Below are positions 30,984 through 39,956 of a stretch of 44,593 nt of DNA, piece by piece. The DNA is taken from NCBI RefSeq assembly GCF_002300555.2, contig NZ_NTHN02000047.1, forward strand, positions 1 to 44,593, in the 5' to 3' direction. Made by a program: the position numbers and the translations under genes. Positions within the stretch are counted from its first letter, which is position 1; each line of letters begins with the position of its first letter. Below the pieces are notes generated by a model that saw only the letters and a list, made by a program, of their open reading frames with translations, ran no database searches and was not told where the DNA came from. The DNA comes from Alloyangia mangrovi (GTDB lineage Bacteria > Pseudomonadota > Alphaproteobacteria > Rhodobacterales > Rhodobacteraceae).

Positions 30984-31328
30984 TCAGACCTGTTCGACAG
31001 CCACGCCGTCCTGCAGGTCGAAGGCCAGGTAGCCCTTGATCTCCGCGGCGTCCGGCTTCGGGTCGAGGTAGGAGAAGACCGCGTTGTCATAGGTGCGGCT
31101 CTTCGAGGCGATGTGGTAATGCTCGGCATCGCCAAGCGCCGCGCTGGTGCTGCGGTAGGGGCTCGGCTCGAGGAAGGCCATGGCCACGTCCTCGCGCGGG
31201 AAGTAGATGGTCAGGGGCTTGTCGCCCTCCGTCAGCTCGAGGGCGCGGTTGCTCTCGCCAAGCACGGCGCCACCGGCGCGGATGACCCAGGTGCCCGTGG
31301 CAGGGCGGACGGCAATCTGTTTCAACAT
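30984..31328 (-). CDS. DUF427-domain protein
   Basis: A 114-residue protein matching the DUF427 beta-rich fold: GTWVIRAGGAVLGESNRAL, then IYFPREDVAMAFLEPS, then YHIASKSRTYDNAVFSYLDP. The function of the family is unknown. GGGAG precedes the ATG at 31328; an upstream in-frame ATG at 31388 lacks similarity. It ends at the palindromic terminator shared with ohrR. Confidence 0.85.
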   Translation of the reverse strand: MLKQIAVRPATGTWVIRAGGAVLGESNRALELTEGDKPLTIYFPREDVAMAFLEPSPYRSTSAALGDAEHYHIASKSRTYDNAVFSYLDPKPDAAEIKGYLAFDLQDGVAVEQV

Positions 31329-31384
31329 CCTGTTTCTCCCGTTGTCCGCCCATCCTATACCAACGCCGCTGCGACAGTCCTGTG

Positions 31385-33164
31385 TCAAAGCGGCGCGCAG
31401 GCCGCCTCGAGCCAGTCCCGCACGGCGCCTGTGACAAGCGGAGCGATGCGTGTCAAAACCCCGGCGTGGTAGCTGTTCAGCCAGTCACGTTCCGCGGCGG
31501 TCAGCAGCCCCGTATCGATCAGGCGCCGGTCGATCGGCACCCAGGTCAGCGTTTCGAAGCGAAGCATCTTCGCCACGGTCTGGCCGGGAAGGGGGGGGCG
31601 CGGGTTCCACCGCGATAAGGTTCTCGATGCGGATACCATAGGACCCCTCGCGATAGAAGCCCGGCTCGTTGGAAAGGATCATCCCGGCCTCGAGCGGCAC
31701 GGTGCCGGTGCGGGCGATGCGCTGCGGCCCCTCGTGCACTGACAGGTACGAGCCGACGCCGTGGCCGGTGCCGTGCCCGTAATCGAGCCCCGCCTCCCAG
31801 AGCGCGGCGCGCGCCAGCACATCGATGTCGCGCCCGGCGAGCCCCGCCGGGAAGCGCAGTCGCGACAGGGCGATCATTCCCTTGAGCACGCGGGTGAAGG
31901 CGTCCTTCTCCTCGGGCCCGGCCTCGCCCAGCACCATGGTGCGGGTGATGTCGGTGGTACCGTCGACATATTGCCCGCCGCTGTCGATCAACAAGAGCTC
32001 GTTCGGTTGCGTTGTGCGGTCCGTCGCCTCGGTCACCCGGTAGTGCACGATGGCACCGTTCGGCCCGGCGCCCGAGATGGTCTCGAAGGAGATGTCGCGC
32101 AGCGCGTTGGTGGCGCGGCGCTCCTCCTCGAGCGCGACCACCGCGTCGATTTCGGTGAAGTCGCCCGGGGTCTGGCTGTCGAGCCAATGCAGGAAACGCA
32201 CCATGGCGGCGCCGTCGCGCAGATGCGCCGCGCGCGCCCCGGCAAGCTCGGCGGCGTTCTTGCAGGCCTTGGGCAGCAGGCAGGGGTCGGCCGCCTCGAC
32301 GATGTCGCACCCGCTGAGCGCGGTCTTCACCGCGACCGGGCAGCTGGCCGGGTCGATCTGCACCGCGCCGTCGAGCGCCTCGAGCGCGGGCAGGAAGTCC
32401 TCCGGCGCCTTCACCTCGACCTGCGGACCGAGATGGTCACCCAGCCCCTCGAGCTTCTGCGCCGCCATGAACAGCGTCACCCGGCCCGTGCCATGCAGGA
32501 TGGCAAAGCCATGCGGCACCGGGTTCCGCGCGACATCGGAGCCGCGGATGTTGAGCAGCCAGGCAAGGCTGTCGGGCAGGGTGATCACGCAGGCATCCGC
32601 AGCGTCGAGCCCCTTGGCGAGCCGGGCGATCTTGTCGCCATGCGCCTCGCCGGCGAGCTCCACCGGCTGGGCAAAGACCGGGCCCATCGGCGGCTCCGGC
32701 TGGTCCGCCCAGACCCGGTCCACGAGGTTGTCGCAGAGCCGCAGCGCCACCGCGCCGAGCCCGCGCTCGAGCCCGCGCATCTGGTCGACCGAGAAGAGCC
32801 AGGGGTCGATGCCGACCGTGCCGCCCCCGGGCAACGCCTCGACGATCCACTCGGCGAGCCCGACCTCGGGCCAGTCGACCGGGGTGAACTTCTTTGCCAC
32901 CTCCGCCTTGACCTGCACCCGGTAGCGCCCGTCGACAAAGACCCCGGCCTTGTCCATCAGCGCCACGCAATAGCCCGCCGAGCCGGTGAAGCCGGTGAGC
33001 CACGCCAGCCGGTCGTCATGCGGCGCGACATATTCGCCTTGATGGGCGTCGGCGCGCGGCACCAGAAAGCCGTCGAGCCCCTCGGCGGCCAGCTCGGCGC
33101 GCAGCGCGGCGAGCCGCGGCGGGCCCTGTTCGGGGGAAGCGCTCTGCTCGAATGTCTGCAACAT
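31385..33164 (-). CDS. Xaa-Pro aminopeptidase (M24B), frame broken at a G8 run
   Basis: A metal-dependent aminopeptidase P-like enzyme that releases an N-terminal residue next to proline. It has two creatinase N-terminal domains, then the pita-bread domain with metal ligands in LLIDSGGQYVDGTTDITRT, GTGHGVGSYLSVHEG, LSNEPGFY and RIENLIAVE. The frame changes at 31591-31598, eight consecutive G on the plus strand. Dropping one base joins the main frame to the family C-terminus (VEPAPPLPGQTVAKML to the end at 31385) and gives about 592 residues, normal for the family. All metal ligands lie before the break. In the present frame it ends at 31485 with an unrelated tail. The ATG at 33164 has AGGAG upstream. 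Confidence 0.88.
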
Positions 33165-33196
33165 GCGGAGGTCTCCTGAAGTCATGTCGAAAGGGG

Positions 33197-33260
33197 GAGG
33201 GGCGCTGCCCCTCTTGCCGCTGCGCGGCAATTCACCCCGGGATATTTGGACCTAGAAGAA
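33197..33260 (-). repeat. Intergenic repeat copy B (minus orientation)
   Basis: The core lies at 33235-33260 (minus strand: TTCTTCTAGG, TCC, AAATATCCCGGGG) with the hairpin GAGGGGC (33197-33203), GCT, GCCCCTC (33207-33213). It lies head to head with copy C; their cores match at 24 of 26 positions as an inverted repeat. Confidence 0.8.
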
Positions 33261-33279
33261 AGCGACGCGTCTCGCGCTT

Positions 33280-33326
33280 TTCTTCTAGGCGCAAATATCC
33301 CGGGGAGGCCGAGGGGCTGGCCCCTC
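33280..33326 (+). repeat. Intergenic repeat copy C
   Basis: The core lies at 33280-33305 (TTCTTCTAGG, CGC, AAATATCCCGGGG), followed by the hairpin GAGGGGC (33311-33317), TG, GCCCCTC (33320-33326). It begins 12 bp beyond the cobT stop and pairs with copy B. Confidence 0.8.
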
Positions 33327-33338
33327 GGTCCTGTGGTC

Positions 33339-35216
33339 TCAACCGGCGCGGCGGATGCCCATGACTCGGGCCCGCGCCCGCGGGTCGGAATCGAAGAGCG
33401 CCGCGAGCTGCTCGGTCATCGCGCCCGCGAGCTGCTCGACGTCGGTGATGGTCACCGCGCGCTCGTAGTAGCGGGTCACGTCGTGGCCGATGCCGATCGC
33501 CAGAAGTTCGACCTGCTTCTTGCGCTCGACCATGGCGATCACGTCGCGCAGGTGCTTCTCGAGGTAGTTTGCAGGGTTCACCGAGAGCGTGGAGTCGTCG
33601 ACCGGCGCGCCGTCCGAGATAACCATGAGGATCTTGCGCGCCTCGGGGCGGTGGACCATGCGCTTGTGCGCCCATTCCAGCGCCTCGCCGTCGATGTTCT
33701 CCTTCAGCAGGCCCTCTTTCATCATCAGCCCGAGGTTGTCGCGCACCCGCCGCCAGGGCGAGTCGGCGCTCTTGTAGATGATGTGGCGCAGATCGTTCAG
33801 GCGCCCCGGCTGCTGCTCGCGGCCCTCGGCGAGCCATTTCTCGCGTGCCAGCCCGCCCTTCCAGGCGCGGGTGGTGAAGCCGAGGATCTCGACCTTCACC
33901 GAGCAGCGCTCCAGCGTGCGCGCCAGAACGTCGGCGCAGATCGCCGCGATCGAGATCGGCCGGCCCCGCATCGAGCCCGAGTTGTCGATCAGCAGCGTCA
34001 CCACCGTGTCGCGGAACTCGGTGTCCTTCTCGACCTTGAACGACAGCGGCGTGGTGGGGTTGGCGACGACCCGGGCGAGGCGGCCGGCGTCCAGCACGCC
34101 CTCTTCCTTGTCGAACTCCCAGCTGCGGTTCTGCTGCGCCTGCAGGCGGCGCTGCAGCTTGTTGGCAAGCCGCGAGACCGCGCCCTTCAGCGGCTCGAGC
34201 TGCTGGTCGAGATAGGCACGCAGCCGTTCCAGCTCCTGCGGCTCGGCCAGCTCCTCGGCGAGGATTTCCTCGTCGTGGGTCGAATCGTAAACCTTGTAGC
34301 CCGGATCGGCCTCGGAGACGGGGGCGGGGGGCGGCGGCTCCATCGGCGCGTCGCCCTCGGGCAGCTCGGCCTCCTCGCCCATCTCCTGGTCGGCCATCTC
34401 GTCTGCCGAGACCTGCGCCTGACTCTGGTCCTGGGTCTGTTCCTGCGACTGCTCAGGCGAGGCTTCCGCCTCGTCCTGATCCTGGTCGTCCTGACCGGTC
34501 GAATCGGGCTCCTGCTCCTCCTCGGTGCCGGGCTCGGCCTCGTCCTGCGCCTCGTCGTCGAGCTGGTCGGGATCCTCGCCGAGCTGGTCGCCGTAGCCGA
34601 GGTCGCTGATGATCTGCCGCGCGAAGCGGGCAAAGGAGGTCTGGTCCGCCAGCTTCGCCTGCAGGTCCTCGAGCGTGCCGCCAGCCTGCTCTTCGATGAA
34701 CCCGCGCCAGAGTTCCATCACGTGGGCGGCATCCTTGGGCAGGTCGCGGCCCGTGGCGAGATGGCGGATCATATAGCCCGCGGCCACGGGCAGCGGCGCC
34801 TCCGAGGCCTGGGTGATCTGCCCGTAGCCGCGGCGCGCCGCCTCGTGGCCGATCTTGGCATCGATATTGCCGGCGGTACCGGGCATGTCGCGCGCGCCCA
34901 TCGCTTCGCAGCGGGCGGTCTCCATCGCCTCGTAGAGCTCGCGCGCCATCTCGCCCTGCGGCGCGTAGCGAGCATGGGTGGCGCCGTCGTGGTAGCGGCG
35001 GTAGAGCGCCAGCGCGTCGGCGGTGCCGCGGGCGAGCAGCACCTCGTCGCGGGTCATGCGGCGCGAGACCTGCGGCAGGCGCATGATGTCACCCGAGACG
35101 CCCGAGGGGTCGACCGAATAATTGACCGTGAGCTCGGGGTCGTCGGCCATGACCTTGGTGGCCTCGGCCAAAGCCTTCTTGAACGGATCTGCGGGGTTGT
35201 CGATGTCACGTGCCAT
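33339..35216 (-). CDS. cobT: Cobaltochelatase subunit CobT
   Basis: A 625-residue subunit of the aerobic CobNST cobaltochelatase, which inserts cobalt into hydrogenobyrinate a,c-diamide in B12 synthesis. The N-terminal domain (to about residue 205) is followed by a long acidic, Gln/Glu-rich stretch (about 210-330) and a C-terminal von Willebrand A domain with the MIDAS motif DNSGS at residues 411-415. All are features of CobT. The ATG at 35216 starts [14 protein letters not shown]. It follows cobS on the same strand, but two genes lie between them. Confidence 0.95.
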   Translation of the reverse strand: MARDIDNPADPFKKALAEATKVMADDPELTVNYSVDPSGVSGDIMRLPQVSRRMTRDEVLLARGTADALALYRRYHDGATHARYAPQGEMARELYEAMETARCEAMGARDMPGTAGNIDAKIGHEAARRGYGQITQASEAPLPVAAGYMIRHLATGRDLPKDAAHVMELWRGFIEEQAGGTLEDLQAKLADQTSFARFARQIISDLGYGDQLGEDPDQLDDEAQDEAEPGTEEEQEPDSTGQDDQDQDEAEASPEQSQEQTQDQSQAQVSADEMADQEMGEEAELPEGDAPMEPPPPAPVSEADPGYKVYDSTHDEEILAEELAEPQELERLRAYLDQQLEPLKGAVSRLANKLQRRLQAQQNRSWEFDKEEGVLDAGRLARVVANPTTPLSFKVEKDTEFRDTVVTLLIDNSGSMRGRPISIAAICADVLARTLERCSVKVEILGFTTRAWKGGLAREKWLAEGREQQPGRLNDLRHIIYKSADSPWRRVRDNLGLMMKEGLLKENIDGEALEWAHKRMVHRPEARKILMVISDGAPVDDSTLSVNPANYLEKHLRDVIAMVERKKQVELLAIGIGHDVTRYYERAVTITDVEQLAGAMTEQLAALFDSDPRARARVMGIRRAG

Positions 35217-35336
35217 GGCCACAGGTTTCGCGCCGCGGCGGGGAATTGGCAAGAGGGGATGCGCGCGCCGCGCAGAGAGTCTTGCGCGCGGCGCCGCACC
35301 GAGGGTGTTGCGCGCCGCGCCGCGCGACGACCCGGC

Positions 35337-35678
35337 TCAGCTTCCGTCGAGCAGGGTCGCGCACTCCGCGGCGCGACGCTCGAAGAGCGCGCGGCTCTGG
35401 TCATCCTCGGCAATGACGCCGCGGTAGAGCAGCCGGTAGTCAGGCAGGGCGCCCAGGATCGCGCTGCGCAGCGGCTGGCCGGTGAGGCCGGCAGCGGCGG
35501 CGCCTAGGCTGAACTGCCGGGCGAGCAGGCTGGCGCTGTCTGGCGAGCCGGGAAGGCTGGGGTTGTCCGCTGCCTCGAGCGCGACGCCCTGCCAGAGCGC
35601 GGCACAATCGGCGGCGGCCTCGCCTTCGGTCTCGGCGGCGCCGGCGGCGAAGATCAGGGCGGCAAGCAGCGGAATCAC
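35337..35678 (-). CDS. Small exported protein of unknown function
   Basis: A 113-residue protein starting at GTG (35676-35678) with a short signal peptide (MIPLLAALIFAAGAA). The mature part is helical and contains two cysteines, near residues 25 and 107, which could form a disulfide. The start overlaps the racemase-like gene stop by 4 bp (GTGA), so the two are coupled. I do not recognise the family. Confidence 0.7.
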   Translation of the reverse strand: MIPLLAALIFAAGAAETEGEAAADCAALWQGVALEAADNPSLPGSPDSASLLARQFSLGAAAAGLTGQPLRSAILGALPDYRLLYRGVIAEDDQSRALFERRAAECATLLDGS

Positions 35679-36370
35679 AGCGCGGCCCTCCCGGTGGCGA
35701 GCCGCGCCAGCAGATCGACATGCACGTCGAGCGCGTCGATCACCCGGTAGCCCGGAACATGCGTGCCGTCGAAAGCGAGGTTGAGATCGGTGCCCGCAAG
35801 CACGATGGCTTCGGCGCCCATCTCCTCGACCATCCGCCGCCCGGCCTCGAAGAAGGCGGCGCGGTCCGCCTCCGAGCAGCTCCCGGCCACTGCCATCTCC
35901 TGGTAGCGCTGGCCAAGGGTCTCGGTCTCGGCGTCGAGCGCCACCGCCTCGGTGCGCGTCAACTGGCCGTAGAGCCGCGTGCGCATCACCACCCGCGTGC
36001 CCAGCAGGCCGACGCGGTGCAGCCCCTCGGCGGCGAAGAACGCGTCGAGCGGCGCCACGGCGGAGACCAGTGGCAGCGCGGCGCGCGCCACGGTCTCGTC
36101 GAAGCAGAAGTGCCCTCCGAGCGAGGTGATCGCGGCGCAGTCGCAGCCGGCCGCTGCGAGCCGGTCGATCAGCCGGGCGTAGACATCGGCCTGCGCCGCG
36201 CGGTTGTCGGCGAGATTGTTGCGGATCAGCTCCTGCACGTCCGCCTGCACGAGGGTCAGCTCGAGCGGCACGCCAAGAGCGCTCACCGCGGCACAGAGCC
36301 GTTGGTAATAGACCACGCTGGCCGCGACGCCGATGCCGCCGATCAACCCGATATGCAGGGACTTGCCCAT
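35675..36370 (-). CDS. Aspartate/glutamate racemase-fold protein lacking both catalytic cysteines
   Basis: A 231-residue protein with the Asp/Glu racemase fold: IGLIGGIGVAASVVYYQRL at the N-terminus and a repeat-like second half. In active racemases the motifs are a CNT-type sequence and a GCTE-type sequence. Here they read ITSLGGHF and LAGTDLNL, with Ser and Gly at the cysteine positions. So a standard two-cysteine racemase mechanism is unlikely. It could be a related isomerase, decarboxylase-like enzyme or binding protein. It lies between cobS and cobT and overlaps the exported-protein gene. Confidence 0.75.
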   Translation of the reverse strand: MGKSLHIGLIGGIGVAASVVYYQRLCAAVSALGVPLELTLVQADVQELIRNNLADNRAAQADVYARLIDRLAAAGCDCAAITSLGGHFCFDETVARAALPLVSAVAPLDAFFAAEGLHRVGLLGTRVVMRTRLYGQLTRTEAVALDAETETLGQRYQEMAVAGSCSEADRAAFFEAGRRMVEEMGAEAIVLAGTDLNLAFDGTHVPGYRVIDALDVHVDLLARLATGRAAL

Positions 36371-36409
36371 ATGCGATCCTCCCGGAACCGATTAACCCAC
36401 CCCTCTACC

Positions 36410-36447
36410 CCAAGGGGCGCGGCCCCTTGCCGGACCGCGCCCCTTGG
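36410..36447. repeat. Perfect 13-bp inverted repeat upstream of the racemase-like gene
   Basis: CCAAGGGGCGCGG (36410-36422) and CCGCGCCCCTTGG (36435-36447) with a 12-base loop. It directly precedes repeat copy D. Confidence 0.75.
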
Positions 36448-36458
36448 TCTTCCTGGCC

Positions 36459-36516
36459 TTCTTCTAGGCGAAAATATCCCGGGGGAGGCCGCGCAGCGGG
36501 CGGGGGCGGAGCCCCC
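36459..36516 (+). repeat. Intergenic repeat copy D
   Basis: The core lies at 36459-36484 (TTCTTCTAGG, CGA, AAATATCCCGGGG), followed by the hairpin GGGGGC (36502-36507) / GCCCCC (36511-36516). It lies between the cobS stop and the racemase-like start. Confidence 0.8.
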
Positions 36517-36580
36517 TCTGCCTTGCCGGTCGTGCGGCGTCAGGCAGGGGCACCACCCCGGTCGACCCTCCCGCCCGCGA

Positions 36581-37567
36581 TCAGGCCAGCGACAGCGATG
36601 CGGCGCTTTCCGGCAGTTCCTCGTCGAAGCAGCGCTGGTAGAACTCGGCCACGGTCTGGCGCTCGAGCTCGTCGCACTTGTTGAGGAAGGACAGGCGGAA
36701 GGCATAGCCGACGTTGCGGAAGATCTCGGCGTTGGCGGCCCAGGCAATCACCGTCCGCGGCGACATCACGGTCGAGAGCTCGCCGTTCATGAAGGCGCGG
36801 CGGGTGAAATCGGCCACGGTGACCATCTGGCGAATGGTCTTGCGGCCCTTCTCGTTGTTGTAATGCGGCGCCTTGCTGAGCACGATGTTCACCTCGGCGT
36901 CGATGCTGAGGTAGTTCAGCGTCGCAACGAGGCTCCAGCGGTCCATCTGGCCCTGGTTGATCTGCTGGGTGCCGTGGTAAAGACCCGTGGTGTCGCCAAG
37001 GCCGACGGTGTTGGCCGTGGCGAAGATGCGGAAGTACTTGTGCGGCGTGATCACCTGGTTCTGGTCCAGCAGGGTCAGTTTGCCGTCGGTCTCCAGCACG
37101 CGCTGGATCACGAACATCACATCGGCGCGGCCCGCGTCATATTCGTCGAAGACGATTGCGGTGGGGTTGCGCAGCGCCCAGGGCAGGATGCCTTCCTGGA
37201 ACTGGGTGACCTGCTTGCCGTCCACCAGCTTGATCGCATCCTTGCCGATCAGGTCGATCCGGCTGATGTGGCTGTCGAGGTTGACGCGCACGCAGGGCCA
37301 GTTGAGGCGCGAGGCGACCTGCTCGATGTGGGTCGACTTGCCGGTGCCGTGGTAGCCCTGGATCATCACCCGGCGGTTGTTGCGGAAGCCCGCGAGGATG
37401 GCCAGCGTGGTGTCGGGGTCGAACTTGTAGGTGCTGTCCAAATCCGGCACGCGGTCGGTGCGGTCGGGGAAGCCATGCACCACCATGTCCGTGTCGATTC
37501 CGAACACCTCGCGGACCGAGATTTCCTCGGTGGGTTTCGCATTGATGTCGATCGTGCCATCCGCCAT
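36581..37567 (-). CDS. cobS: Cobaltochelatase subunit CobS (AAA+ ATPase)
   Basis: A 328-residue AAA+ ATPase of the MoxR/CobS group. Walker A is GYHGTGKST (residues 71-79), Walker B is [10 protein letters not shown] (Asp141, Glu142), and [11 protein letters not shown] is the sensor 1 region. CobS and CobT form a ring complex that drives CobN. The N-terminal segment ([21 protein letters not shown]) is typical. It is divergent from the ECF sigma factor gene, 268 bp away. Confidence 0.95.
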   Translation of the reverse strand: MADGTIDINAKPTEEISVREVFGIDTDMVVHGFPDRTDRVPDLDSTYKFDPDTTLAILAGFRNNRRVMIQGYHGTGKSTHIEQVASRLNWPCVRVNLDSHISRIDLIGKDAIKLVDGKQVTQFQEGILPWALRNPTAIVFDEYDAGRADVMFVIQRVLETDGKLTLLDQNQVITPHKYFRIFATANTVGLGDTTGLYHGTQQINQGQMDRWSLVATLNYLSIDAEVNIVLSKAPHYNNEKGRKTIRQMVTVADFTRRAFMNGELSTVMSPRTVIAWAANAEIFRNVGYAFRLSFLNKCDELERQTVAEFYQRCFDEELPESAASLSLA

Positions 37568-37834
37568 GGTCGTGCCCCTGTCCGGTCGTTAGAAATTCTT
37601 GTGGACCGTCGTGCCCCATATCGCGGGCAAGGGCAAGGGGGCCGCGGCGGGCTTTGTCGCTTGCCGCGCGGGGCGGCGCAGACGCCACGCGGGCAGGGGA
37701 CACGGGCCGCAATCACGGGCCGCAGTCCCGGGCGGGAGTCGCACGCGGGGCAAAGAGGCTGCGGTTTGTGTTTGCGCCATCGCCGCCTCGGGCATTACTC
37801 TTGGGCTAGTACGGAAAACAGGCAGGCGCGCTAC

Positions 37835-38389
37835 GTGGCGAGTTCCCCTCATCCCGATCTCGAGGATCTGATCGCGCGCGTGGCCATGGCCGACCGCGCC
37901 GCCTTTGCGCGGCTTTACGAGCGTACCTCGGCGAAGCTCTTCGGGGTCTGCCTGCGGGTGCTGCAGGACCGGCCCCTGGCCGAGGAGGCGCTGCAGGACA
38001 CCTACGTCAAGGTCTGGAACAATGCTGGCAGCTACCGTGTGAACGGCTACTCGCCGATGACCTGGCTGATCACGCTGGCGCGCAATGCCGCCGTCGACCG
38101 CCGCCGCCGCAGCGATGCGGGGCGGGCGGTGCAGCCGATTGAGCTCGACCACCGGCTGGCCGATCCGGCGCCCGGCCCGGCGCAGCAGGCCGAGGCGCGG
38201 GACGAGGTTCAGGCGCTGGCGCTCTGCATGGACGAGCTGCCGCCCGAGCGCGCCGAGATGGTGCGCCGGGCCTATATTGAGGGCGCCAGCTATGCCGAGC
38301 TCGCCGCCGCCACCGGGGTCAAGCTCAATACCGTCAGGACCTGGCTGCGGCGCAGCCTGATGAGCCTGCGGGACTGCCTGAGCCGATGA
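37835..38389 (+). CDS. ECF-type RNA polymerase sigma factor
   Basis: A 184-residue sigma-70 factor with regions 2 and 4. Region 2 is FARLYERTSAKLFGVCLRVL to TYVKVWNNAGSYR and YSPMTWLITLARNAAVDRRR; region 4 is LPPERAEMVRRAYIEGASYA then ELAAATGVKLNTVRTWLRRS. The start is a GTG at 37835; the later in-frame ATG would cut region 2. It is followed with a 4-bp overlap (ATGA, 38386-38389) by a RskA-like anti-sigma factor, so it is likely held inactive at the membrane until a signal arrives. Confidence 0.9.
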   Translation: MASSPHPDLEDLIARVAMADRAAFARLYERTSAKLFGVCLRVLQDRPLAEEALQDTYVKVWNNAGSYRVNGYSPMTWLITLARNAAVDRRRRSDAGRAVQPIELDHRLADPAPGPAQQAEARDEVQALALCMDELPPERAEMVRRAYIEGASYAELAAATGVKLNTVRTWLRRSLMSLRDCLSR

Positions 38390-39078
38390 GCGGCCCGCCG
38401 CAGCCGGACCCGCCCGAGGGTGTGGAGGCGCTTGCGGCGGAATACGTGCTCGGCTTGCTGACCGAACCCGAACTGCGGCACTTCGAGACGCTGCTGGTGC
38501 GGGACGCCGGGCTGCGGCAGGAGGTCGCCAGCTGGCAGGCCTGTTTCGCCGCGCTCACCGCCGATATCCCCGAGGCCGCCCCGCCCGAAGACCTCTGGCC
38601 GCGCATCGAGGCGCGCCTCCATGGTCCTGTCCGCGCGGCGCTTTGGCGGCAGCTGCTGCCCTACCTGCTGGGCGCCGTGGCGGCGGCGGGGATTGCCTGG
38701 GCGGCGCTGGTCTCGGATGTGCTGACGCCGGGCAGCGCCGGGCCGGAGTTGCAGGCGCGACTGGTTGCGGCGGCGCAGGGGATCGCGCTGCGGGCCGACT
38801 ACGCGCCCCGGGGCCACAGCCTGACGGTGACCCGAGAGAGCGGAGAAGTCCCGGTGGACCGGGCGCTGGAGCTGTGGCTGCTGTCGGACAGCGCCGGTGC
38901 GCCGATCTCGCTGGGGGTACTCGGGGGCGAGGCGGTCACGTCGCTGGCGCTGGCGCCTGCGCTGCGGGCGCAACTCCCCGGAGCCACGCTCGCGATCTCC
39001 GAGGAACCGCCGAGCGGCTCCGCCACCGGGCGCCCCAGCGGGCCTGTCATCGCGTTGGGCCAGCTCGCACCTCTCTGA
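38386..39078 (+). CDS. RskA-like membrane anti-sigma factor
   Basis: A 230-residue protein with an N-terminal cytoplasmic anti-sigma domain (LAAEYVLGLLTEPELRHFET, helical, about residues 10-70), one transmembrane segment at about 87-108 (LLPYLLGAVAAAGIAWAAL) and a C-terminal periplasmic RskA domain of about 120 residues. This layout matches RskA/anti-SigK proteins. It lacks the zinc-binding His-X3-Cys-X2-Cys motif of ZAS proteins. Its start overlaps the sigma factor stop. Confidence 0.9.
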   Translation: MSGPPQPDPPEGVEALAAEYVLGLLTEPELRHFETLLVRDAGLRQEVASWQACFAALTADIPEAAPPEDLWPRIEARLHGPVRAALWRQLLPYLLGAVAAAGIAWAALVSDVLTPGSAGPELQARLVAAAQGIALRADYAPRGHSLTVTRESGEVPVDRALELWLLSDSAGAPISLGVLGGEAVTSLALAPALRAQLPGATLAISEEPPSGSATGRPSGPVIALGQLAPL

Positions 39079-39335
39079 GCGCCGTCTCACGGCGACGTGA
39101 CGGCCCGCAGCGAAACTTCCGGCCCTTGCCCTGCGTGGCTGCTCATAGGCTCTCCCGGTCGCCAAAGCCCCTCCGCGCATGCGGTGCGACCGGGCGGGCC
39201 GGCACTGCCGCGGACCGGAAAGGGTAAGAGGTGCTCGTTTCCGTGCCGGCTTCCCCGGCGGTGCGCCAGCTCCCGGCTTGACCTCGGTCGGGTCGGGAGC
39301 GCATCTCTGGGGGCGGAGGAAAAGGGGAGGAGACC

Positions 39336-39818
39336 ATGAAACGCAGAGGAGTCCTCGCGGGACTGGCGGCGACACTCGCATCGCGGGGCAGGGCCCGCGC
39401 CGAAACCCGTTTCGAGATCACACGTAGTCCTGAAGAGTGGCACAGCCGCCTGACGCCCGCCGAGTACAAGGTGCTGCGCGAGGCGGGCACCGAGCGCGCC
39501 TTCAGCTCGCCGCTCGACAAGGAGAAGCGCGCCGGTCTGTTTCACTGCAAGGGCTGCGAGTTGCCGCTCTACAGCTCGGCGGCGAAATTCGACAGCGGCA
39601 CCGGCTGGCCCTCCTTCTACGAGGCGCTACCGGATGCGGTGGGGCTGAAGGCCGACCGCTCGTTCTTCATGACCCGCACCGAGTGCCATTGCCGCCGCTG
39701 CGGCTCGCACATGGGGCATGTTTTCGACGACGGCCCGCCGCCTACGGGCAAGCGGCACTGCATCAACGGCATCGCGCTGCATTTCGTGCCAGGCGAAACC
39801 GCGCCGGGGCAGGGTTAG
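39336..39818 (+). CDS. msrB: Exported peptide-methionine (R)-S-oxide reductase
   Basis: A 160-residue MsrB with a Tat-like N-terminal signal (MKRRGVLAGLAATLAS), so it should be active in the periplasm. Zinc-site pairs are Cys71-X2-Cys74 and Cys119-X2-Cys122, GWPSF supports the active site, and the catalytic Cys142 is in GKRHCINGIAL. It reduces methionine-R-sulfoxide in oxidised proteins. GGGGAGGAG precedes the ATG. It lies 257 bp after the anti-sigma gene on the same strand, so control by that ECF factor is plausible but not shown. Confidence 0.92.
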   Translation: MKRRGVLAGLAATLASRGRARAETRFEITRSPEEWHSRLTPAEYKVLREAGTERAFSSPLDKEKRAGLFHCKGCELPLYSSAAKFDSGTGWPSFYEALPDAVGLKADRSFFMTRTECHCRRCGSHMGHVFDDGPPPTGKRHCINGIALHFVPGETAPGQG

Positions 39819-39821
39819 GCG

Positions 39822-39956
39822 CAGCGGACACGCGGGCCGATGGTCCGCTGAGCGGCAAGGTTCCCGACCCGGCCGGGCTGGCCGGGTCGGGTGCGGAGGC
39901 TGCGGGGACCCGCGTCCCAAGGGGCCTGCACAACCAGGGGGAGCGGTGTGCAGGCC
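39822..39956. ncRNA. Three successive hairpins downstream of msrB (candidate structured RNA)
   Basis: The 378-bp gap after msrB (39819-40196) has no supportable gene. It holds three perfect stems: CAGCGGAC / GTCCGCTG (39822-39829, 39843-39850), CCCGACCCGGCC / GGCCGGGTCGGG (39863-39874, 39880-39891) and GGCCTGCACA / TGTGCAGGCC (39923-39932, 39947-39956). A fourth, weaker pair (CACAACC / GGTTGTG) lies at 40041-40086. It could be a small RNA, a long 3' UTR or a terminator cluster. There are no T runs. Confidence 0.35.

Noticed and set aside
33197-33326. The paired repeats as ends of a transposon
   Set aside because: There are only 19 bp between the cores, with no transposase and no target duplication; single copies occur elsewhere.
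35720-38389. 889-codon plus-strand open frame ending in the sigma factor
   Set aside because: Only the last 184 codons (from the GTG at 37835) are sigma factor; the rest is antisense to the racemase-like and cobS genes.
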